From Sordariomycetes sp. S80-01Y (Eukaryota > Ascomycota > Sordariomycetes): a DNA stretch of 64,000 nt. The notes beneath the pieces were generated by a model. The model did no database searches and was not told where the DNA came from. It saw nothing but the letters and a program-made list of their open reading frames with translations. Below, one piece after another: positions 33,513 to 43,427 of the stretch. Numbering within the stretch: the first letter of the stretch is position 1; every line of letters begins with the position of its first letter. Made by a program: the position numbers and the translations under genes. The DNA lies in assembly GCA_037042185.1 (NCBI GenBank), contig JAXQJY010000028.1, forward strand, positions 744,001 to 808,000, in the 5' to 3' direction.

Positions 33513-34862
33513 ATGCCATTCAAGCACATCCCTACTCTCACTCCAAAAATCTATCCTGCTCTTTTTGAACATTTTGAATCTGCGATTGACGAATATGACG
33601 TTGTGTGCAACCGATATGAGACCCCTTGGGGGGCATGAGTCCGGCCCTTGTCAGCACCAGCACCAGCACCACAAACGCACCAACTCCGAGATCGAGCACG
33701 ATACTTCTCCCGACCCTGCGCCCAAGAAGGCCAAGGCCATGGGCCCCTCAATCAAGGCTCTTGATTCTGTCTTCGCTATTCAGCAGACGAGTCTGCCTGC
33801 CAGTACGCCTTCATATCAACCCTTTGAGGGTGTCGACTTTGGCGTGGTCTGTTGGAGCTCGCCCGCCTCCATCATTGAGTCCCCCCAGATCTCCCCTACC
33901 TCCAACCTCAGCACTGCTCTGTTTTCCTCAGGAGGTAGCGGCATTTTGGAGATTCGGAGTAAGCCATATATGTGTACCGAAAACCAACTCTTCCCACCTC
34001 CGAAACCAGGGGTAGCTATCGGCTGCTCCGACGCTTCCCTCGGTGTGGACCCTTCACCCGTCGACAACTTCTCCCATTCTTTCGATCTCAGCAAGGACTT
34101 CTTGGACATTCCAGACTTCGAGCCACCACCCAGTGCGGGCTCCACGACAGCCCAATTTGGTTCGATTCCAGGCGGCCCGATTTGCCTCAACAGGGTGGCC
34201 GGCTACAACTCCTGTGACTGTTCGGAGTGCCGACCTCGCCCGCCCTGGACTTATTTTCATCGACGCAACTCGTCCTTTGGCTGGCGGCGTGCTTCGTCAA
34301 TCACTCTGCCAACTTGCTACACGGACCACCCTCCCGAAAACGACTCTTTCAGGATGGTGCGCACGCTTCCTCTGTCTGCTGAGCCTACGTATTCCGAGCA
34401 AGTAAGCCGTCGACTTCGTCACGAAAGACTAACAAACTAATAGACCTGGCCAGACCTGGAGTGAGAAGAAGCCACGGTCTGCACTCGTCAATCCAACGTC
34501 TCGGGCTCCAGATTTCTTAGAGTATGTCCTTCATCCTGCCCTGACGAACTATACTAACCATTCCTTGTCCATCTTGGCCGCACGCTGATTTGGGCCACTC
34601 CATACATGCGGCGCCCATCCCCGGTTTTCAATTCCCGATCACGGCCGGGCTGAGCCCGGGAGAACCAAAACGGACACCCTCGGTCTCGACCAATGGATTG
34701 GGATACATGGCTACAGATTCCGGCATTGCGACTCATAAGGATCCCTCAGGGCACAGCTCACATGCGCTTGGGAACAGGAAAAGGCGAGAGGAGCCCATCG
34801 ACGCGAACAGTAGCAACTCTAAGGAATGGATCCTCGACTACGACGCGTTTGACGCCCATTAG
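33513..34862 (+). CDS. Unknown protein, Ser/Pro-rich, possibly frame-broken near its start
   Basis: I do not recognise this gene. The best downstream model is exons 33616-34401, 34454-34521 and 34655-34862, all frames joining (353 aa). The first intron (GTAAGC donor, GACTAACA branch) is convincing. The second has a GTATGT donor but its first available AG acceptor lies about 100 bp past the CTAAC branch, so it is uncertain. Upstream, an ATG at 33513 opens a different frame that looks protein-like (MPFKHIPTLTPKIYPALFE) and ends just after a run of six G (33628-33633). There the sense passes into the downstream frame, suggesting a one-base discrepancy. The protein contains a His/Gln patch, a basic PKKAKAM that could be a nuclear localisation signal, DFLDIPDFEPPP, a CDCSECRPRPPW cysteine cluster, and a basic RKRREEPI near the end. 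Nuclear residence is only an inference. Confidence 0.5.
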
Positions 34863-35101
34863 CTAAACACCACTCTAATCAGCAGCATGGGATTATTTCG
34901 AAGTACCCAATTCTATAGAAATACCTGGTTGGGATGTTGGTGGTTTTGGTGGACGGTGTAGAATTGCGGACAGACAATAGAATGGATTGGCATGAATTAC
35001 CAACGGCATTACGAAGACGGCAAATCGTGATCTAAGTACTTCGAGCTCATCTCTTGGAACCCCAAATGAAAGCTGTCCTCAAACCAGTACGCAGAGCGGC
35101 C

Positions 35102-37061
35102 TCAGTGTTCACAGAAGTTGAAGCTTTGCTGCAAGCTCTGAATCTTGCCCTGGGACAAGGCCGACCTCTCCTCCATCAATTCCAGCCTCGTCACCTTGGC
35201 TTCCTCCTCGTCGATCGGCCAATTGATGCCCTCGGCAACCTGATTCCTGATCTCGGGCGGCAGGTTCATTAGCTTCGTACCCCGTAGTTCGTCGACCTGC
35301 CTTGCCCACCAGCTGCGCTGCTGGGGAGGGACATTGGCCGTCGAGATGACTGGGATCTTAGGGTCCACTAGGAAGAGAGCCAGGATCTTGCGGTGGCCTG
35401 GCTTCGTGGGATCCTCTAACTTGAAGGGCGAGACGTGGTGCTGGAAGAGGTTGGGGAAGAAGAGCGCGCGGCCCTGGCGGGTCAGCACCGAGCCGATTTC
35501 CTGGTTGACGTCGTCCACATCGATGGCGAAGGCCCGACGAATGTTGAGCTCATCACTCTGGCCGTACTCCAGCTCGACGCTCAAGCCCTCGGAATTGGCC
35601 ATCGTTCTAAAATCGAGGTTGCAATCGCTGATGTTCTCGCTGTCGTAGTAGTAAAGTGCAGTTGCGATTATATGCTCGTTGAGCTGCCCCTCAATATGCC
35701 ACGAGCCACCACCATATTCCGGGCTCTCAGGGGTGAGGTGGATGTTGGCTAGCTTGACGATGACTTGAATGCGGGATGCATCATCCAGGAAGCCCTCGGT
35801 CTTGACGTCCGAAGCCGTGATCGGGTAGGATCCGGCCTGGACGTCTGGGTGCGGCATGTCGATCGAATGGTTGGTCAAGTACCAAGTCATGTCTCTCTTC
35901 TGCCTCTCCGAGCCCTCGTACCAATCCTCGTCGTCTTCGTACTCTGCCTCCCTCGCGTCTTCGTCCTGCTCGACGGGACGTTCTGTCGGTCTGCATTCGC
36001 AGATCACCCCGCCTCCATCTTCGAGGTTACATTTGGGATAGACATCCCTGCACTTTATGCGCTGAATCTCGAACTCATTTGGCCAGCAATAGACTAGATC
36101 CCATGCTGGAAGCGACTTCTCGATGAAGCGTTCGATGACTGGATACAGGTCTGCATGGTCTGTAGGGTGAACATTGTTGATGTAGCTGTCGATTGTAGCT
36201 TTGCTGCCTTCGATCTTCACGTCGCAAGGAAGCCACTGGAACTTTTTGGACAGGAATTCGTCATTTCGACCAGAGCTGATCTCTTGGCTCGGGATGACCT
36301 CTCCAGTCCCGCAATTTTCAAGGGCGTTCTCGAGGTTGATTGTCCGGTCGGTCAGCACACGAGACCGGCCGTACACCAGTGGGTAAAGTGACGGGTGCAC
36401 GATATCGAGGACCTTGTTGTCGCTCCCAGGATGCCAGTCCTTCTCCTCCTCGGGGACATCCTCCAGAGGTGAGACAGCCTTCTTGAGCTGGCTGACCAGC
36501 TCTTGGCCTTCTTCCAGGATCTTGTCAGACTTCACGACACATGCCGAGTAGTCCAACGTGGGGACCAGCCCAGTCTCTGCGTAGATGTCCGCCTTCTTCC
36601 CCAGCTCAGCAACCACGGCATCCGCCATCTCTGGCGTGAAGTCTCCGAATTCCATGATGGAAGGCCAATCCATTCCTAGCATCTCCTTCTTCCACTTTTC
36701 GGACACGACGAGATCGTGGACTTTGCGCCACCAGTCAGGCTTGTTGGTCAGAGTCTCCAAGACGCGGAGCATGCAAACCTCGCGACGGACCAGAGTTGCA
36801 GCGCACCATGATCTGTTCTCGTCGCCCGAAAGAACTGGAAAGCAGGAGTGTTTAGGGGGCATGTAATCGACTGGGAGTCCTAGACCGGGACATGCTTGCG
36901 GGGAAGACTGAATGTGGGTGAGTACTACGGTTCTCGCCGAGGGGCATTTGAGCGTCACTGACCTTGGGCTTCGACATCATGGATAGCTGGGAATCCGTGC
37001 CAAACACTTTCTGGTACAGATGACTTCCGGCGAACTTGAAGCTGTTGAGAACTCCGTTCAT
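35102..37061 (-). CDS. DUF4246 family protein, putative Fe(II)/2-oxoglutarate oxygenase-like
   Basis: Exons (minus) 37061-36963 and 36907-35102 encode 634 aa. The 55-nt intron uses GTCAGT and TTCAG and joins in phase 0. The protein matches the fungal DUF4246 family by its N-terminal GLGLPVDYMPP, the TNKPDWWRKV block, the central LPCDVKI/SYINNVHPTDH segment and the C-terminal GGSWHIEG region. The family has no established function as far as I know. Three elements resemble the double-stranded beta-helix oxygenases: H437-x-E439 in GGSWHIEG, a histidine at 523 or 524 in LFQHHVSPF, and R539 in GHRKILALFLVDP. An acidic insertion (EDDEDWYEG) lies mid-protein. Length is typical. Function as an oxygenase is inference. 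Confidence 0.85.
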
Positions 37062-38230
37062 TGAGAGTCAATGGACGAACGTGCTCGGTTGACACTCGCA
37101 GCTCGTGGTCTTATAGACGAATCGTCGCGGGAGGCTGTAGGCAGCAGGACTCCACACCTCGCAATTCAGCTTCACACTAACCCTCACTGTCGGTCTGCGT
37201 TTCGTGCTGTGAGGCTCCTCACGGTTGGTTGTCTACAAAATTAACACAGTCGTGATTTCGGAATTGGAGTTGAGGCAGCAGCCTGTTGCGGGGTGTGGCG
37301 CCTTAAATCAGTCTAGGAGGTAAGCTGCGCCGACAGCGGATGATGGCCTGAAGCCCGCCAAGACCGTTTAGGCCGAGGAGCTGAAGCACCAACGAGTTTA
37401 GTGCGATGGATTTGACGGAATACGGAGCACCCTTGCCTTCTCAGGACCTTCTTGAAACCTTCGTATTGCTGAGCCCTTGAGGCCAATGGGGTATAGGTTG
37501 GATTTGTGTGGTTCAATCGAGTGTTGCACGGAGGTGCATCGCCCCAACTCCAAGATAGGGATGGGTTGGTCTAGTACAGACGAAGCTGGTGGCTGACTGC
37601 AGGTAGCATCCGCCACAGCCGCGACTTTAATCAATGTCAGGTTACGTTTATATCCTGATATGCTCAAGAAGCTACACTGGTAGTTGAAAGATCATGAGCT
37701 GGCAATTTCCTGCAATGTTGTTGACTGGGCGAGTTGCCACGCCACGAAAGAACAAACTCAGCTTTGAGTGAGTGCCCATTAGATTTCTAAGTAAGCTCCC
37801 TGCAATGGAAAATGTGGTCCATCTTTATTCCATAATGAATAATGATTCGGAATTGCCCAAATGCCTTTGTCGCGTTCGATCCCAGTCGGGCCCCGTTACC
37901 ATAAAGTACGCACCTCTGCTTCGTCACGAACACGCGCGAACAAAGAGCATCACATTTGGATCGATCTGCAGTGACTCAATTAAGGAATGTCTAAAATTTA
38001 TTTCAAAAGGCTTCACAGTAGGTAGCGGGCAGCATCGGGAGAGGTCAGACTGTGTTTAGAGGAAGCGATTCGGAAATGCTAACTATTGACTGCTGTTACT
38101 TTAGACGAGTGAAATTCATGTCGCTTAGAAGAGCGAGATACGAGCATAAAATCTTAAAGTAGTGTTCTTTTAGTTGAGCATAAGCCGTCACTCCCGATCA
38201 GGTGAACACGTGGAGAGCAAGAAGGGTCTG
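37062..38230. other. Spacer with no supported gene
   Basis: It contains the DUF4246 promoter and the 3' flank of the small Cys-rich gene. The part from about 37680 to 38170 is more A/T-rich than its surroundings. No ORF with coding character was found. Confidence 0.5.
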
Positions 38231-38572
38231 CTAGTCATCGAGGACGGAGTTCTGGTACTCGGATCGGAAATTCTCAGTCTTCATCTTTCCAACGCACAGG
38301 ATGTTTTCCCACTCGAGTTCCTGCATCGACTGTTCATCTCCTGCGTCTGCAGATTCGCGGTATTGCGTCGCGACCCGCGACCGTTGCTGATCAGAGGCGG
38401 TCTGCAACATCTTGCGCTGTACAGCGGGATCACATTTGGAGCAGCATTGGTTGTAGTAGTAGCTTTTCAGATAGATCTCGGAACAAGCTGCCCCCTCCGT
38501 CGGTGGGAACTTGAAGGCGTAGTGGATAAGGCTGTGGCCGCAGGCCAGGATGGTCTTCGTGCCTTTGCACAT
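38231..38572 (-). CDS. Small Cys/His-containing hypothetical protein
   Basis: An uninterrupted 113-aa frame starts at ATG 38572. The N-terminal half has CxxxxxxxxCGH, a lone C, then a CCSKCD cluster (C2, C11, H13, C30, C43, C44, C47), suggesting a small zinc-binding fold. The C-terminal half is charged and Gln/Glu-rich (QQRSRVATQYRESADAGDEQ). The layout, a short Cys/His head plus helical charged tail, resembles small uncharacterised proteins common in Pezizomycotina, but I cannot name a family. No signal peptide is visible, so it is not an obvious secreted effector. Confidence 0.55.
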   Translation of the reverse strand: MCKGTKTILACGHSLIHYAFKFPPTEGAACSEIYLKSYYYNQCCSKCDPAVQRKMLQTASDQQRSRVATQYRESADAGDEQSMQELEWENILCVGKMKTENFRSEYQNSVLDD

Positions 38573-39037
38573 GTTCCGAACAGGCGGTGTTGGCGCGGGT
38601 GGTGATCGGCTGCTCGTTGATATTTCTTGTCTAGTACAGAAAGCATCTTTGAAGAAGCTTCCGAGGATTTTGCGCTCCTTATATTGCTCGTTTCCCTAGG
38701 CCTGTTCCGGACACTGCCCCCGAAACGAGCACCTTTGTTCACCCATTGTTTACTCCAGGGGCAAGAACATATCCAGAGTCTGCCGCCCACCGCTGTTCAG
38801 ACAGTGTTGACGGTCAAAAGGGTCCTGCAGCTTCATAAATACACTCAAGATTTATCCAAAGGCCTCCATGTCACACGATCAACGGAACAAGTGACTTCAA
38901 TTCGCTACGCTAAGAGAAAAATGAGAACGTAAGCTATCAACATACCAAATCGATACAAGCGCGTTCATTGTACTCCACACGCGCTTCCCAACAGAGCCCA
39001 CGGTATCTTACGAAAACAAAGTTCAGCCTTATCGTCG
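38573..39037. other. Spacer between the Cys-rich gene and the hemerythrin-like gene
   Basis: About 465 bp between two minus-strand genes, holding the promoter of the small gene and the 3' flank of the hemerythrin-like gene. No further feature seen. Confidence 0.5.
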
Positions 39038-39979
39038 TCAAGCAAAGGGAAGCTCCTGGGGCATGGAGTAGAAATCGCAGCCAGCGAACCTCCACCAGTC
39101 CTTCCTCGTGCCCATGAACAGCCACCTCATCGCGAAGTGCAGGATCCACGGCATGGGCGGGAAGTTCTGCCAGACACCGTCCTCAAAGGTCTTGTCATGG
39201 AAAACAATGGCCAAGGGGAAGGTGTCGTTCTATAGTTGTGTCCGTTAGCCTTGGTGTTCTCTGGCTGTGTCGCTGCGTTTGTGCGTTTGTGGGGGAAAGG
39301 GGGACGGTTTGACTTACTCGGAATGTGCTGCTTTTCATATCGTCCATGACGATCTTTTTCGTCTTTTCAGCCATCCACGCCGTCCAGTCAATCTCACCGT
39401 CCCATTTGCTCAGCCCGATGAGCGTATCGATCTCATTCTCGAGATGATCCCTCAGCGTGGGCATGAAGCCGTTCACAATGCACCTCAGCTCCGCGCCGTC
39501 AAAATCCTTCTCACCCTCCTTCACGCTGTTCAGGTAGCCCATCAACTCGTCCAGCCCGACGTGGAAGAGCTTGTGCTCGCTGACGTTAGCGTCCATCAGC
39601 CCCGGCGTCTTGGTCATGTCGTTGATCTCGGGGAACAGCATGTTCTCCTCCGTCTCGTGGTGCGACACAATCATGCCACCCCATTGGATGGCGAAATTTA
39701 CGAAGTCGAGCTTGTCCTTGGCTGACCCGCGGGTCGTGACGCCCGGGGCCTGGTTGTATATGGCGTTGATGCCGCGGAGCAGACAGTTGTGGACCATCGT
39801 CATCTCTGCGGCGACCGCGCGGGCGCCAGTGAGCGTGACATCCTTCTGCGCAACGTAAGCGGCTGATGTATCACGTTCCGATCTGTGGTCTGCCCTACCG
39901 AGTCGCCTGACTTGGCGGATGAGATGAGCTTGAAAGGACCTTCGACCCAAGACTTTGGAACGTTGGAGGTCTCAGCCAT
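39038..39979 (-). CDS. Hemerythrin-like HHE cation-binding domain protein
   Basis: Exons (minus) 39979-39899, 39845-39318 and 39229-39038 encode 266 aa. Introns are 53 nt (GTAGGG, TTACG branch, GCAG) and 88 nt (GTAAGT, CTATAG), both phase 0. An in-frame ATG at 40051 would add 24 residues; I chose 39979 (MAETSNVPKSW) because family members start near the SWVEGPFKLI motif. The helical bundle carries the expected metal ligands: MVHN, IVSHHETEENMLFPE, EHKLFHVGLDEL and LRDHLENEID, the pattern of a di-iron HHE site. Such proteins bind oxygen, NO or metals; the role here is unknown. The tail is aromatic-rich (PPMPWILHFAMRWLFMGTRKDWWRF), possibly membrane-associating. Confidence 0.88.
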
Positions 39980-40752
39980 AGCTGCGTCGTACTCAGCCTG
40001 TAGTCCAAAAGACTGTTCTCTGCTTTGTTCCTCACCAACTTCAACGGTCATTCCTACACAATTTGTGCGCGTGCTGGTACAAAGACGAGTGTGACGAGAG
40101 GCCGACAGTCCAAGCGCAGCGATAAGACGAGAAGAACGTGCCTCCGGCCAACGGGCCGCCTCATCTTTATAAGAGTCCGTGGCTGTCAGCCTCCAAAATG
40201 AAGCCTCTCAGCCCCCAATCCTCCTACGCCGTAGGGCTAGCCACTCGCAACCGCTGAGTTTCCAACCGCTTCCTCGGACACGTCTCTAGTGCTGACGCAG
40301 AAACCCCCTTGTAGGGCCCACATCTGTCACATGTTATCTTATCCTTTTGAAATTGCCGTCCGTCGACTTTACAATGTCCATGGTAGCCCCAAGAGCAGTT
40401 GGAGATGTTATCGTGATCTTGGGGGGGCCGGTGCTTATGTGCAGCGGCACGGTTGCGGCGTAGTGAGCTGGCTGCCATGTTCTACCACCAAATAGATCAG
40501 CGATGGTCTCTCCCGGCTGCAGGCTGGCGATATTGTGTATAAGCCGTCACGTACGACACGTCACCAAACACTTGGACAGCGACCCGATAAACCGGTGATT
40601 CCAAATTTCAGCTGTATTCATGGTCTCGTATGTAAGGGGATCTTCGACCGGCAACTCCTGTCCTATCCATCGTAGCCAAACCCAGTACCAGTAAATCACG
40701 CCCAATATAGCATCGGTGTCTCAAGGTTGACATTGCCGACGGTACGCCATGT
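39980..40752. other. Spacer between the hemerythrin-like gene and CDC45
   Basis: It holds the promoter and possible extended N-terminus (to 40051) of the hemerythrin-like gene and the 3' flank of CDC45. An 84-aa minus-strand frame (40224-40478) has no recognisable character and was not accepted. Confidence 0.5.
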
Positions 40753-43427
40753 CTATTCCACGACTGGCTTTGCGCTCAGACTTTCCAGGAAGCCCATCAG
40801 ATCCTCCTTTCGTACCTCCACAACGCAATTCTCGAAGCTATCGATACGGACTCGCGCGTTCGTCTCTGACACGACCTCCTGGAACGCCCTCCCAAAGTTG
40901 TTGCGACCCATACCTTTCTTCCGCTCCATGTCTTCATCGTCTTCGTCTTCAGAATCTTCGTCAGAGTCGTCAGAGGCCTCGGACTCTGTCTCCAGCTCGT
41001 CATCGTCCTCGTTCCCAGTAGCTTGCTTCGCAGCCCGCTTCTCCTCGCGGATCTTTTGCTTGGCCAAACGCGCCTCCTCTTTAGCCTTAGATTTGGCTTC
41101 CTTCTCCTGCTTTCTCTTCTTGGAGGCTTCTCGGTCCATGAAGGCAGTGTCGGGGCCGCCGCCACCGCCAGTGCCAACGACAACGTAGGTGCCACGCTTC
41201 TCGTCCAAGCTCGCAACAACGAGTGGAGTACCACGCCCTCCGTGCGACAGCTTTCCGTGAGTGTCTCGCTCTTGTTCCGACAAAGCTTCGCCTATCCACA
41301 GTGATAGTTTTGTTAGGGCCGCAGGGTGACTGAAGAGGGGAACGTCCGGGCCATCCTTGACAACACAGAGGCGAAAAGCCCTTAGGTGCTTGATCTGCTT
41401 CTTGTTGATGAGCGAGGTGCCGGTCCTGTAAATAGCGCGGTGCAGGTGCTGTGCTGTTGGAAGGCCTGCTTTCAGAGCGTCGATGCTTCGTTGCGTTAGT
41501 AAAGAGTTGGTCAAGGGGTAACAGACGGAACTTACTCTTCCAGCGCATCGTAAGCTTCCCAGAACCGGGCAACCCACTCTTCACCCTGAGCTGTGTAGTC
41601 CACTTCCTCCTCAGCGTCGCGGAAGGCTTGGCTTGGAGCAATGGTAGTGTCCGCTTGGTGAGCATGTTTGCCAACCTCCAGCAAGGCACCAATGACAACA
41701 CCAACATCCTCGGCACTCAGGGTTGCACGCCATCCCCAGCTCCTGACAAAGCCCCAGCCATCCTTGGCACCGCCGCGATCCTTGCCATCCGTGTCGACCG
41801 AGGGTACCATCTCGTCTAGGTTATACAATGATCCATACTGCAGCAGCTTCTGCCGCAATTCGCGCTTGAGCATCATGTCCATGTGCGTGTAGCTTTGCTT
41901 GCATTGAGCTAGGCTGACGCCCATTTTGGCCAAGAGCTTGTGCAGACGCTTGATCCCAGTTTCACTCCAGGTTTTCAGCCGCGAAAAAAGGTAAGGTGAA
42001 TGAAGCATGCTGTCATAAAGACTCCAATGTCGTATCAACAAGAAGCGAGGCTCGGGCGACAAACGGATGCTTGTATCCTCCGGGTTACGGGCAGTCGTAG
42101 GAATGACTCCAGTGTTTTCAGGCACGACCCGGCCGTTGGCCATCTCTGCTGGGTTCAATCGTCTGACTTCGTCGCGAAGCAGCTGCCGTATTCGAGCACC
42201 ACGAACTCCCATCCAGCCCGTCGGGCGGTTTCTGTCGCTGAGCCTGACGGGAGCGGCAACGCCAGCCGAAGAGCGACCGTAGAGCTCCATGGAAGTGACA
42301 CCAACTATGCTGAGCCAGAGGAGATCATTGTCTTCGCGGCCCAATTCAGACGCCAAGGAGTACATCATTGACGATATTGGCTCTGAGAAGGATGACCCAG
42401 CCACATAGTACTTTGCAATAACTGCTTGATGTTCCCTCCGCATGCGTAACAGGCGTTTCCGCAAAGTATTCGCAGACGGGGCACGGGGGCCCTGTGCGGC
42501 CGAAGGTGGTTCTATCGGATCGCTCGACAGACCGAGGTCGGGGTTTCGAAGCGAGACAAGACCTCTTGCTTGCGGCCGGCGTGGCGAGTCCGCAATCGGT
42601 GTTGACTGAACGAGTGTTAGTGGGGATTGCAGTTGTTCCTTTGGCAGAGAACTCACAGAGTTGCTTCTCCTCCTTTGTCTTGGCCGATCATCCTCTGAAT
42701 CGCTTGGCTCGTCGTCACGACCATCAGACCAGCTCTTCCTCTTCTGTCCGATACGTGCGGATGCTTGAGGCTCAAGATCATCGTCGTCATCGTCGTCACT
42801 CGAGTTCAAGTCCTCGCCATCGTCGTCGATGTCAGGCATGTCGAGGAGCGCCCGATACGCATCGCGCTCGTTCTCGAGCTCATCTTCGATGTCACCGTCA
42901 TCCATCACAATGATACCGCCCTTCCCCGGTTTGTAGGCGCGAGTAATCTGTCCGCCATCCACTCCTGCCGGTATTCTCGATTGGTATGAACTTGACTCGT
43001 CCACCGCAGGCTCCAATGGGAAGCCACCAAAGACGTTGCCCAAGTTCCACGGTCTCCGCGAGTCGATGACCCAGGTCTCGACGCCGCTGTAAGGAGTGTC
43101 ATTACCCTCGGTTTCCAGACCTAGCACCTCGCCCAAATCCACCATGCCGCCCACACCCAAACATACGACTACACCTCCACTGCCCCCTCGGGACTCCATC
43201 ATAGGCGCTACCAGTTCCCGACCAGCCTGCTCCAGCCCACTGAGCCCGACGACGGGATGGATCTTGTGCGGTATGTAGTCATGTTTCAGAAGCCTTGTGA
43301 GGATACGGCAGGCGCAGAGGGCATCTGGTTCGAGAGCAACCAGTATCAGGACTGGTGGAGAGAGTGGGTGCCGCGTGTTCTGGAGGTGGGTGTATAGTTT
43401 CGACACAAGAGACCGTGGCAAGTACAT
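40753..43427 (-). CDS. CDC45: CDC45 replication initiation factor
   Basis: Exons (minus) 43427-42657, 42605-41536 and 41485-40753 encode 857 aa. The first intron (51 nt, GTGAGT, CACTAAC branch, TTCAG) is in frame and hidden in the open frame; the second (50 nt, GTAAGT, ACTAAC branch, CGAAG) contains a stop. Cdc45 joins Mcm2-7 and GINS to form the CMG replicative helicase. Family signatures are the N-terminal MYLPRSLVSKLY with LVALEPDALCACRILTRLLK, TWVIDSRRPWNLGNVFGG, EPISSMMYSLASELGRED, NDLLWLSIVGVTSMEL, and the C-terminal FLESLSAKPV. Long acidic stretches (DIDDDGEDLNSSDDDDDDD) and a basic RPRQRRRSNS interrupt the N-terminal third, as is usual. A second charged linker with alternating K/E and acidic runs lies near residues 730-800. 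Confidence 0.95.
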
